64,000 nucleotides of DNA from Lutibacter sp. (GTDB taxonomy: Bacteria > Bacteroidota > Bacteroidia > Flavobacteriales > Flavobacteriaceae), in contig JAKIVA010000005.1 in assembly GCA_021647265.1 (NCBI GenBank), positions 1-64,000 on the forward strand. Direction: 5' to 3'. Positions 34,050 through 42,228 of this stretch are shown here, one piece after another. Numbering within the stretch: position 1 is the first letter of the stretch; each line of letters opens with the position of its first letter. Below the pieces are notes generated by a model that saw only the letters and a program-made list of their open reading frames with translations, made no database searches and had not been told where the DNA came from. The position numbers were made by a program, and so were the translations under genes.

Positions 34050-34244
34050 ATTAATTATAACTGGAAGAATGTGTAAAATTTAGGACTAAATTACCAAAAT
34101 TATTTAATTGTTAAATCTGTATTAAATTGTTGTAAAAAATAGACTATTCACACTTAAAAAGCTAATTGTTAATAAGTTTGTTTATGATTTAAATAAAAAA
34201 ATGATATATTGCCAATCAATTAATATTTAAACCGTTCTTAAAAA

Positions 34245-34357
34245 TACCTTTGCGTTAAGTACCAACTAAAGCTTTAAGAATTATAAATTGATTGAATTAA
34301 TAAATATTAATTGATTATTAATAACAAAAAAAGACTCGTCATTTCGACGAGTCTTTT
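34245..34357 (+). ncRNA. Candidate short transcript between an operon start and EF-G terminator
   Basis: TACCTTTG at 34245-34252 matches the -7 consensus. About 70 bases further on comes the hairpin at 34331-34355 with T residues after it, and no ORF with a plausible start lies between. A plus-strand transcript of about 100 nt could be made. The spacing to a -33 element is not convincing, so this is a low-confidence call. The initial sequence CTTTGCGTTAAGTA resembles CTTTGCGTTAGTAT upstream of rpsA (42167-42180). Confidence 0.25.
34331..34355. terminator. Terminator of the EF-G paralogue (may work both ways)
   Basis: A 10-bp stem, AAGACTCGTC / GACGAGTCTT, with an ATTTC loop. On the minus strand it is followed by a T-run (the complement of the A-run at 34325-34330), 24 bases past the stop. 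T residues flank it on the plus strand too. Confidence 0.85.
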
Positions 34358-34378
34358 AATTGTTAAAAATGGCGTTAG

Positions 34379-36490
34379 CTACTCTTTATTCTTTTTTATC
34401 AATTCTTCTTGAACATTGTTAGGCACCAATTCAAAACTTGAAAATTTAGTACTAAAACTTCCTCTACCTTGAGTTATAGAACGTAAAGTAGTAGAATATT
34501 TATACATTTCAGCCAATGGTGTTTTGGCCTTAATAGTTTGATATTTACCATCGCTATCCATACCTAAAATAATAGATCTTCTAGATTGTAGGTCGGTCAT
34601 AACATTTCCCATTAACTCTTCAGGAACTTTTACAGTAATCTCATGAATAGGTTCCAATAATTTAGGTTTAGCATTTAAAAAAGCCTCTTTAAAAGCGTGT
34701 GCAGCTGCAATTTTAAATGAAATATCATTAGAGTCAACAGCATGCATTTTACCATCAAAAAGCATAATTCTAATATCTCTTGCGTATGATTTTGTTAGAG
34801 GACCTTCTTCCATAACTTCTAAAATTCCTTTTAAAACGGATGGTAAGTAACGCGTGTCAATAACACCTCCAACAATACAATTATAAAATACCAATTTTCC
34901 GCCCCATTCTAGATCTACCACTTCTTTACCTCTTATGTTAAACCCTTCTGGTTCTGGCATGCCTTCATAATAAGGTTCTATTTTAATATGAACTTCACCA
35001 AATTGTCCTGATCCTCCCGACTGTTTTTTGTGTTTATAACTGGTAGTTGCCGAGCGTTGAATAGTTTCTCTATAGGTTATTCTTGGTTGTTCAAATATAG
35101 CTTTAATACCATATACTTTTTGCAAAGTCCAATCTATGGTTGCTAAATGTAACTCCCCTTGACAAGATAAAATTTGTTGTTTTAATTCTTTTGAATACTT
35201 AATTATAACTGTAGGGTCTTGATTGTGAATTTTTTTGAGTGCATCATTTAATTTTTCTTCATCATTCTTATCGGCAGCAGTTACAGATTTATTAATTCTT
35301 GGATCAGGAAAATGAATAGGTTTAATAGTTATGTTTGAGCCTTTGGTTCTCAAAGTATCATTTGTTTTGGTATATTTTAACTTTAATGTGGCTCCAATAT
35401 CTCCTGCGCACAATTTTTCAACAGGTTCACGATTTTTACCATCCATAATGAATAATTGATTTAATATTTCAATTTCTTCATTTCTAGAATTTTCTAACTT
35501 GTCATTTTGTTTTATTTCTCCAGATTTTACTTTAAAGAAACTAATTTGACCAAGGTTTGCTTCGTATAAAGTTTTGAAAATAAATAATGACGTTGGAGCA
35601 TCTGACTTACATTCAATGGTTTCACCTTCAACACTTTGTTCAGGTTTTAAATCTGCAGATGATGGTGCAACGTTATCAATAAATCCCATCAATCTACCAC
35701 TACCCATATCATTCAATGCAGAAATACAAAAAACAGGAAATAATTCATGATTCAGCATTCCTTTTTTAATTCCCTCTCTCATTTCATCTTCATTCAATGT
35801 GCCTTTATCGAAATAAAGTTCCATTAAATCTTCATCATTTTCAGCTGCTTTTTCAATCAATTCATTTTGTAGCTTATTGGCTAATTCTTTTTGGTCTTCA
35901 GGGATTTCTAATTTTTCAGGTTTACCACCGTTAGGTCCAAACTTGTACATTTTCATTTTAAGAACATCAATAATACATTGAGCACCATCAACAACTATTG
36001 GGTATTGAATTTTAATTGCATGTTTCCCAATTAAATTAACAATACTTTTAAAACTTTCTTCAAAATCAGCATTAGGGCTGTCTATTTGATTGATAGCAAA
36101 AACCGTTGGTAAAGAAAATCTATCTACATAATTCCATATTATTTCAGTTCCAACTTCAACACCTTGTTGCGCATTTACAACAACAATAACTGAATCTGCA
36201 ACACGCATTGTTGAAGCAATTTCACCTATAAAATCGTCTAAACCGGGAGTGTCAATAAGATTTATTTTGTAGTTGCGCCATTCTGTATGAAGTGGGGTGG
36301 CAAATATGGAAGTTTCTCTTTCTTGTTCAATTTCGTGATAGTCTGAAACAGTATTTTTGTTCTCTACGCTACCACGACGTTTGACTAAGCCAGCTTCAAA
36401 GAGCATTGTTTCTGCCAGTGTAGTTTTACCACTTTTGTTTGCGCCTACAATAGCAACATTTTTAATGTGTTTGTCATCATATATTTTCAT
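34379..36490 (-). CDS. Elongation factor G paralogue (EF-G2/FusA2 type)
   Basis: A 703-residue translational GTPase with all EF-G domains: G domain (1-270), domain II (300-390, from SLFIFKTLYEANLG), III (400-480), IV (485-600, with ITYRETIQRSATT and SGGSGQFGEVHIKIEP) and V to the end. Switch features depart from canonical EF-G: the P-loop is GANKSGKT (16-23), switch I reads ERETSI instead of ERGITI, and DTPGH is DTPGL (80-84), so the catalytic His is replaced by Leu84. The base motif is NQID (134-137). This is a second EF-G, not the essential fusA. A Bacteroides EF-G paralogue is known to support translation without GTPase activity; this one may act alike. It is monocistronic with a terminator. 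Confidence 0.88.
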   Translation of the reverse strand: MKIYDDKHIKNVAIVGANKSGKTTLAETMLFEAGLVKRRGSVENKNTVSDYHEIEQERETSIFATPLHTEWRNYKINLIDTPGLDDFIGEIASTMRVADSVIVVVNAQQGVEVGTEIIWNYVDRFSLPTVFAINQIDSPNADFEESFKSIVNLIGKHAIKIQYPIVVDGAQCIIDVLKMKMYKFGPNGGKPEKLEIPEDQKELANKLQNELIEKAAENDEDLMELYFDKGTLNEDEMREGIKKGMLNHELFPVFCISALNDMGSGRLMGFIDNVAPSSADLKPEQSVEGETIECKSDAPTSLFIFKTLYEANLGQISFFKVKSGEIKQNDKLENSRNEEIEILNQLFIMDGKNREPVEKLCAGDIGATLKLKYTKTNDTLRTKGSNITIKPIHFPDPRINKSVTAADKNDEEKLNDALKKIHNQDPTVIIKYSKELKQQILSCQGELHLATIDWTLQKVYGIKAIFEQPRITYRETIQRSATTSYKHKKQSGGSGQFGEVHIKIEPYYEGMPEPEGFNIRGKEVVDLEWGGKLVFYNCIVGGVIDTRYLPSVLKGILEVMEEGPLTKSYARDIRIMLFDGKMHAVDSNDISFKIAAAHAFKEAFLNAKPKLLEPIHEITVKVPEELMGNVMTDLQSRRSIILGMDSDGKYQTIKAKTPLAEMYKYSTTLRSITQGRGSFSTKFSSFELVPNNVQEELIKKNKE

Positions 36491-36677
36491 AATATAATTG
36501 TTTTTGTGAAAAGTTGTATAAAGTTACAAACTTTTTAATACAAAAATATGACTAATGTTAGTGTTTTTTTGAAAGGGTATATTTTATCAGTTGTATTGTG
36601 TTTTTTAGTGTAGCATAGCTAAAAATTACAATTCATCAATACAAATTCACAATTCGGTTAATTAAAATTGTGGATTG

Positions 36678-36705
36678 TACACTTTTAAAAGACTTTTGAA
36701 GTGTA
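36678..36705. promoter_or_regulatory. Imperfect dyad upstream of the DUF2141/LytS operon
   Basis: TACACTTTTAAAA and its near-complement TTTTGAAGTGTA form a dyad centred 45 bases before the DUF2141 start. It may be an operator or a promoter-proximal site for the operon. No bound protein can be named. Confidence 0.25.
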
Positions 36706-36736
36706 AAACAAATAATATTAATTTAAAACCAAAAAA

Positions 36737-37168
36737 ATGCAACATTTAATTTTAACACTCGTATTAGTCTTTTCATCAATTGCACTATCGTTTGCTCAGG
36801 AAAATAATAACAACTTAGAAGGTACAACAATTAAGGTGTCTGCAGTAAATTCTTTGAATGATAAAGGAACCATTAAATTTGCTTTTTATACCAAAGAAAA
36901 TTTTAGAATGAAGCCTCTATTTGCAAAATCTACAACTATTAAGAATGGGAAAAGCACAGTTACTTTTAACAATGTTCCAAAGGGTGAATATGCAATTATT
37001 TGTTATCATGATGAAAACAATAATGGTAGGATGGACTTTTTTGAAAATGGGATGCCAAAAGAGAGTTATGGGACTTCAAATAATCCAATGAATTTTGGCC
37101 CTCCAACTTTTGAAAGCTCTAAATTTAAAGTAATTGACAAAAATTTATCTTTAGAAATTAAGTTTTAA
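36737..37168 (+). CDS. Exported DUF2141 protein
   Basis: A 143-residue secreted protein with a signal peptide (MQHLILTLVLVFSSIALSFAQ). The mature part fits the DUF2141 beta-sandwich: GTIKFAFYTKENF, NVPKGEYAIICYHDENNNGRMD, then GMPKESYGTSNNP. The DENNNGRMD stretch resembles a calcium-binding loop. Function is unknown; these proteins are common in Bacteroidota. It is 32 bases upstream of the LytS-like kinase on the same strand and may be a target or partner of that system. Confidence 0.85.
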   Translation: MQHLILTLVLVFSSIALSFAQENNNNLEGTTIKVSAVNSLNDKGTIKFAFYTKENFRMKPLFAKSTTIKNGKSTVTFNNVPKGEYAIICYHDENNNGRMDFFENGMPKESYGTSNNPMNFGPPTFESSKFKVIDKNLSLEIKF

Positions 37169-37200
37169 ATTGCAATTAATAAAACGTAAGCCAATATAAA

Positions 37201-38544
37201 ATGAAAACAAACATTAAATATTTATTAAAAATTTCACTAATAATTGCAATCGCAATATTTATAATAGAACGGTTGTTTTTTACAGGAGGTTTTAATCAGC
37301 CAATTAATGAATTGGTAAAAATATTTGCTATCCATTTTATGTATGCTTTTGTTTTAACAGTAATTAATGGTTATTTCTTTTATTTTATTGGACAAAAAAT
37401 TTCTTGGGAAGAGCATTCAACCAAAAGACTAATTATAGGGGCTTTAGGCTCTGTAATTTTAACTATGATTGCACTTGTGCTATTGAGGTTTGTAACAATA
37501 GTTATTATTTCAGGAAATCCAATTGAGCAGTTTCTAACAGATAAATATGCAAGTAGTTATTATGTTTTTGGACTGGTTATCACGCTGTTTGTTACACTCG
37601 TTTTTCACACTATATTTTTTTACAAAGCATTGACTGAGAAAAAAGTTAACGAACAGCAAATAGTGGCAAAAACAGAAACCGCCAAGTATGAATCGTTAAA
37701 AAGTCAGATAGATCCTCATTTTTTGTTTAATAGCTTAAATGTTTTAACCTCATTAATAGAAGAAAACCCTAAGCAAGCAGAAAAGTTTACTACAAAACTT
37801 TCAAAAGTGTATAGATATGTTTTAGAACAAAAAAATAAAGACTTAATTGAATTAGATGAAGAGTTACATTTTGCAAAAACATATATGGAATTGCTAAAAA
37901 TGAGGTTTGAAAATGCTGTAACATTTGAGATTCCTGAAAAAGCAAGTAATTCTGAATTTAAAATTTTACCATTATCATTACAATTATTACTAGAAAACAC
38001 CATAAAACATAATGTAGTTTCAGAAGAAAATCCTTTAAAAGTTAGTATCGCTGAAGTAGATGGTTATCTAGTAGTTGAAAATAATTACAATCCGAAAACA
38101 ATAGTAACAAAAGGAACCAAAGTAGGATTAAAAAATATAATTGACAGATATAATTTAATAACATTAAAAAAAGTAGTAATTGAAAAAACAAATAATCAAT
38201 TTATTGTGAAATTACCGCTGCTAACACAAAAAATAAAAACAATGGAAACATCAAATACACAACAAAATAACAATTATATAAGAGCCGTAGAACGTGTAGA
38301 AGAAATTAAAGGGTTTTACAGCAGCTTAATAGCCTACTGCATTGTAATACCATTTTTAATTTTTATAAATTTAAAGTATAGCCCAAGTTTTTATTGGTTT
38401 TGGTTTCCAATGGTAGGTTGGGGATTAGGACTTTTATTTCAAGGGTTTAAAGCTTTTTCATACAACCCCTTTTTGGGAAAAGACTGGGAAGATAGAAAAA
38501 TACAGGAATACATGAATGAAGATAAAAAACAATATTGGGAGTAG
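37201..38544 (+). CDS. LytS/YehU-type histidine kinase with C-terminal 2TM domain
   Basis: A 447-residue sensor kinase. Four N-terminal membrane helices (about residues 8-145) lead to the His_kinase domain with SLKSQIDPHFLFNSLNVLTS (phospho-acceptor H173), and then an ATPase region (LLLENTIKHNVVSEENP, TKVGLKNIIDRYNL). After the kinase ends near PLLTQKIKT, an extra 2TM domain follows from residue 348 (METSNTQQ, YIRAVERVEEIKGFYS, then WFWFPMVGWGLGLLFQGF, KDWEDRKIQEYM). It resembles the two free 2TM proteins encoded next. The response regulator is LytTR-type at 39326. The signal is unknown. Confidence 0.9.
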   Translation: MKTNIKYLLKISLIIAIAIFIIERLFFTGGFNQPINELVKIFAIHFMYAFVLTVINGYFFYFIGQKISWEEHSTKRLIIGALGSVILTMIALVLLRFVTIVIISGNPIEQFLTDKYASSYYVFGLVITLFVTLVFHTIFFYKALTEKKVNEQQIVAKTETAKYESLKSQIDPHFLFNSLNVLTSLIEENPKQAEKFTTKLSKVYRYVLEQKNKDLIELDEELHFAKTYMELLKMRFENAVTFEIPEKASNSEFKILPLSLQLLLENTIKHNVVSEENPLKVSIAEVDGYLVVENNYNPKTIVTKGTKVGLKNIIDRYNLITLKKVVIEKTNNQFIVKLPLLTQKIKTMETSNTQQNNNYIRAVERVEEIKGFYSSLIAYCIVIPFLIFINLKYSPSFYWFWFPMVGWGLGLLFQGFKAFSYNPFLGKDWEDRKIQEYMNEDKKQYWE

Positions 38545-38562
38545 TAAAAGCTAAAAGTTGTT

Positions 38563-38585
38563 GGTGGTTGAGCGGAGTCGAAACC
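38563..38585. repeat. REP-like 23-base palindromic repeat
   Basis: GGTGGTTGAGCGGAGTCGAAACC sits alone in a 121-base gap within the 2TM/kinase cluster. A variant (GTCACTGAGTGTAGTCGAAGTG) is found at 47047-47068. This sequence type is common in Bacteroidota intergenic regions. Confidence 0.6.
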
Positions 38586-38665
38586 AGTTTAAAGTCAAAA
38601 GCAATGTATTTGGTTACTTAGTAGAGTTAAAATGGGTATAAGAACTAGTTAATAAAGCAAAAAAA

Positions 38666-38962
38666 ATGAAAATAAATTATACAGAAGAAAATAAATATAT
38701 AAAAGCAAAGAAAAGAGTAGATAATTTAAAAGGATTCTATTCAAATTTGTTATCCTATTGCTTGGTAATACCATTTTTAATTTTTATAAATTTAATGACA
38801 TCTCCAAATCATATTTGGTTTTGGTGGCCAATGTTTGGTTGGGGAATAGGAATAGTTTTTCACGCGTTTGGAGTCTTCAATCATAAAATTGGATTGGGTA
38901 AAGAATGGGAGGAACGTAAAATTAGAGAGTATATGAATGAAGATAACTCAAATAAATTTTAA
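38666..38962 (+). CDS. 2TM-domain protein 1
   Basis: A 98-residue membrane protein made of a single 2TM domain. It has a charged N-terminal helix (YIKAKKRVDNLKGFYSN), two hydrophobic helices (about residues 25-45 and 53-75, with WFWWPMFGWGIGIVFHAFG) and a tail WEERKIREYMNED. It is closely similar to the C-terminal domain of the preceding kinase. 2TM proteins of this sort adjoin LytS/LytTR systems throughout the Flavobacteriia and may modulate the kinase or sense the membrane; this is inferred. It lies 3 bases upstream of a second copy. Confidence 0.85.
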   Translation: MKINYTEENKYIKAKKRVDNLKGFYSNLLSYCLVIPFLIFINLMTSPNHIWFWWPMFGWGIGIVFHAFGVFNHKIGLGKEWEERKIREYMNEDNSNKF

Positions 38963-38965
38963 AAG

Positions 38966-39280
38966 ATGGAAAGTAACTTTACAGAAGAACAAAAATATAT
39001 AAGAGCTAAAAAGAAAGTCAAATCAATAAAAGGATTTTATGTACATTTAACTGTGTACCTTTTGGTAAATGGATTTCTTTTAGTATCACAAGCATTATCT
39101 CACGGAGGATGGAAAATATTTTGGGAATGGCAATCGTATTCAACTATGATATTTTGGGGGATTGGAATAGCATTTCATGCCTTTAGTGTATTTGGAATGG
39201 ATTTTATTTTAGGGAAAAAATGGGAAGAGCGTAAAATAAATGAAATAATGAATCGGGGTAAAAATAATACTTGGGAATAA
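38966..39280 (+). CDS. 2TM-domain protein 2
   Basis: A 104-residue paralogue of the preceding gene: N-terminal YIRAKKKVKSIKGFYVH, two membrane helices separated by a short segment with SHGGWKIFWEWQSYS, then FHAFSVFGMDFILGKKWEER. The first helix lacks the CLVIPFLIFINL sequence shared by copy 1 and the kinase (it reads VYLLVNGFLLVSQAL), so it is more diverged. It begins 3 bases after copy 1 and 45 bases before the response regulator. Confidence 0.85.
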   Translation: MESNFTEEQKYIRAKKKVKSIKGFYVHLTVYLLVNGFLLVSQALSHGGWKIFWEWQSYSTMIFWGIGIAFHAFSVFGMDFILGKKWEERKINEIMNRGKNNTWE

Positions 39281-39325
39281 AAGTAAATTGTAAAAAATTA
39301 AAAGTAACTAAGAAAAACAGATTAG

Positions 39326-40078
39326 ATGAAAGTTGTTATAATTGAAGATGAAAAACCTGCAGCTCGTAGATTAAGTAGAATGTTAAACGAAATAGGGATT
39401 GAACCTTTAACAATGTTACATTCTGTTGAAGAAGCTGTAAACTGGTTTTATAATAATGAACACCCAGATTTATTATTTTTAGATATTCAACTCTCAGATG
39501 GTTTGTCTTTTGAAATTTTTGAAGAAATTGAAGTTAAAAGTGCTATTATTTTTACTACAGCCTATGATGAATATGCTTTAAAAGCTTTTAAATTAAATAG
39601 TGTAGATTATTTATTAAAACCTATTGACATTGATGAACTAGAAAATGCCATAAATAAATATAAAAAAATACATTTGGCAAGTACCAATTTGGCATTTAAT
39701 TTTGAGCAAATTAAAAATTTAATTTCGCCTTTAGAAAAAAACTATAAAAAAAGATTTACGGTTAAAATTGGTCAACATTTAAAACTGATTTCAACTGCTT
39801 CAATTGAATGTTTTTATAGTGAAAATAAGGCGACTTACTTTTGCACAACAACTAATAGAAATTATATGATTGACGATACTTTAGAAGAACTTGAATCTAA
39901 ACTATCTCCCGAAATCTTTTTTAGAGTTAGCAGAAAATATGTTGTTAATATAAATGCAATAAAAGATATAATTTCATATACCAATAGTCGATTAAAAATA
40001 GTTCTCAATAACTTTAATACCAATGAAATTATTGTAAGTAGAGAGCGAGTAAAATATTTTAAAAATTGGATTAGCTAA
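39326..40078 (+). CDS. LytTR-type response regulator
   Basis: A 250-residue response regulator. The receiver domain (residues 1-120) has IIEDEKPAARRL, phospho-acceptor D53 in LLFLDIQLSDGLSFEIF, and the TTAYDEYALKAF and LKPID segments. The C-terminal LytTR DNA-binding domain (about 145-250) has LISTASIECFYSENKATYF and FFRVSRKYVVNINAIKDI. It pairs with the LytS-like kinase three genes upstream. Targets are unknown; LytTR regulators usually bind direct repeats upstream of membrane and cell-wall genes. Confidence 0.93.
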   Translation: MKVVIIEDEKPAARRLSRMLNEIGIEPLTMLHSVEEAVNWFYNNEHPDLLFLDIQLSDGLSFEIFEEIEVKSAIIFTTAYDEYALKAFKLNSVDYLLKPIDIDELENAINKYKKIHLASTNLAFNFEQIKNLISPLEKNYKKRFTVKIGQHLKLISTASIECFYSENKATYFCTTTNRNYMIDDTLEELESKLSPEIFFRVSRKYVVNINAIKDIISYTNSRLKIVLNNFNTNEIIVSRERVKYFKNWIS

Positions 40079-40094
40079 ATAAACTTCATTCAAA

Positions 40095-42002
40095 TTATTG
40101 TTTAATGGTAACTTCAGTTTTCTTAAGATACGTATCTAAAAATTTTAAAATATTTCCATAAGCAGTTATTTGATTTTCTTTCTTAACAAAACCGTGACCT
40201 TCATCTTCAAATAAAACATATTCTACAGGAACATTATTTTTCTTTACTGCTGCAACAATCTCATCAGATTCAACTTTTAAAACTCTTGGGTCTTGAGTGC
40301 CTTGTAGAACAATTAAAGGTTTAGAGATACTTTCAGCATGAAATAAAGGTGAAATTTTACGCAATCGTATTGAATCTGCGGAATAAGGATCTCCTAATTC
40401 CTTATACAATGCTTCTCTAAAAGCTTCCCAATACGGAGGAATACTTTTTAATGTTCTTAGCCAATTGGTAACCCCATATAAATTTACACCAACGTCAAAT
40501 TCATCAGGTGCAAATGTAAGTGCAGCCATTGTCATATACCCACCATAAGAACCACCCATAATTCCAATAGATTCAGAATCAATAATTTCTTGTTTAGCGA
40601 GCCAATTTTTACCTTCAATACAATCTTTTAAGTCTTTATCACCGTGATTTAAATCATCCATTCTAAAAAATGTTTTACCATAACCACTACTACCTCTGTT
40701 ATTAACAGCTAAAATAGCATAGCCATGATTTACTAAATATTGAACAAGAGGATTGTAATATTGACCAGATTGCCCTCCTGGTCCGCCATGAACCATAATA
40801 AGTGCTGGTACTTTATTGTTTTTAGTAGCTTGATGTGGAGTGTAGTAAATAGCTGGAATTTCTACACCATCAAATGATTTAAAACGAATAACTTTTGAGT
40901 TAACCATATGAGTTGGGTCAATATCTTTGTTTAAAACATTTGTCAACTTTTTAGCCTTTTTACTGGCTATGTCATACACATACAAATTATAGGGAGAGTT
41001 TGAGCCACCAACATAAAAACTAATTTTGGTTTCATCTCTAGAAAAACCAACGCCAATAACACTACCATTTTTAAAAGTAGGTAGTTTTATTTCATTCCCA
41101 GTTTTAGTATCAATAATAAAAACTTTCATTTTTGCATCTTCATTAATAGAAGTAATTTGGTACTTCCCGTTATAACTAAAATAACTCGATGTAATATCCC
41201 AAGGTTTTTCTAATACTTTTTCTTTAGTTTTAGTTTCAATATTATATTTCATAAGATATGAAAATTCAGAATCAACATCAGTGGTATAGTATAGGTGTTT
41301 GTTGTCAATACTAAAATCAGAAGCAACGTTTGAACTCAAAATTTCATTAATTTGTGTAAATGTTTTATCAGCTAAATTATAAATGAACAAATCACTATCG
41401 TTGGTATTTACAGTTTTACTTAGTGCTAAATATTTTTTATCATTTGAAATTCCATTAAAGTTATAACCTTTTAAATTTTCAAAAATTAATGTTGGTTGAA
41501 AGGTTTGGGTGTTCATTTGATAAATATCAAAAAAACGTTTATCTCTATTGTTGGAGCCAAAAAAGAAGCTTTTTTGATTTTTCGCCCATCCATAAAAGCT
41601 AGAAGTAGCACCTTCATAAGGAGTTAAGTCCGTTACTTTTATAGAGTCTTTCATATAAATATGACGTAACTCATTTCCATTATCGTCCATGCTAAATAGT
41701 ATTCTATTGTCATTAGGGAAGTACGAGATGGCAAAAACAGAAGAACTATCTGATTTAGATTCAGGAATAAATTCACTTGTTTTTGTTGAAACAGCGTACA
41801 TATTGTAAACCCCTGTTTTGTTGCTTGTTACAAGCAATTTAGATTTATCAGAAGAAAAGCTACCACCATTAACCGATTCATTATCCATAAATTGATTAAT
41901 TGTATATTTTTTAAGGTTTTTAACCGAATTGTCGACTTTTTTTGTCTCGCTACTACAAGCTATAATTAGCATTGTTAATAGATAATAAATATATTTTTTC
42001 AT
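40095..42002 (-). CDS. S9-family prolyl oligopeptidase-like lipoprotein
   Basis: A 635-residue serine peptidase attached to the envelope by a lipoprotein signal (MKKYIYYLLTMLIIACSS). A WD/beta-propeller-like region (residues 30-340) is followed by the alpha/beta-hydrolase domain with nucleophile motif GGSYGGYM (S485), Asp in LQGTQDPRVLKVESD, and His in FEDEGHGFVKKEN. Together they make the Ser-Asp-His triad of the S9C group. It probably cuts short peptides in the periplasm or at the surface. It is convergent with the LytTR gene (16-base gap) and divergent from rpsA. Confidence 0.92.
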   Translation of the reverse strand: MKKYIYYLLTMLIIACSSETKKVDNSVKNLKKYTINQFMDNESVNGGSFSSDKSKLLVTSNKTGVYNMYAVSTKTSEFIPESKSDSSSVFAISYFPNDNRILFSMDDNGNELRHIYMKDSIKVTDLTPYEGATSSFYGWAKNQKSFFFGSNNRDKRFFDIYQMNTQTFQPTLIFENLKGYNFNGISNDKKYLALSKTVNTNDSDLFIYNLADKTFTQINEILSSNVASDFSIDNKHLYYTTDVDSEFSYLMKYNIETKTKEKVLEKPWDITSSYFSYNGKYQITSINEDAKMKVFIIDTKTGNEIKLPTFKNGSVIGVGFSRDETKISFYVGGSNSPYNLYVYDIASKKAKKLTNVLNKDIDPTHMVNSKVIRFKSFDGVEIPAIYYTPHQATKNNKVPALIMVHGGPGGQSGQYYNPLVQYLVNHGYAILAVNNRGSSGYGKTFFRMDDLNHGDKDLKDCIEGKNWLAKQEIIDSESIGIMGGSYGGYMTMAALTFAPDEFDVGVNLYGVTNWLRTLKSIPPYWEAFREALYKELGDPYSADSIRLRKISPLFHAESISKPLIVLQGTQDPRVLKVESDEIVAAVKKNNVPVEYVLFEDEGHGFVKKENQITAYGNILKFLDTYLKKTEVTIKQ

Positions 42003-42228
42003 ATAGTTAGTTTTTAGATTGATACAAGATAGTGATTTTTAGTAAATTAAATATAAAAGAAGCCTTATTTGAAGTTGTTAATATTAAATATAATCCCTAA
42101 ATTTGCACTCCTTTTTACGAGAACAGATTTATAAAGGAAATAAGTAGAAAAATATATAAATAATCTCTTTGCGTTAGTATCGTGTAAAAATCTGATTAAC
42201 AATAAGATACAAAAATCAAATTGACAGT

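Noticed and set aside
36491..36736. A gene in the 246-base gap before the DUF2141 gene
   Set aside because: No start codon with a sustained frame is present; only the dyad at 36678 stands out.
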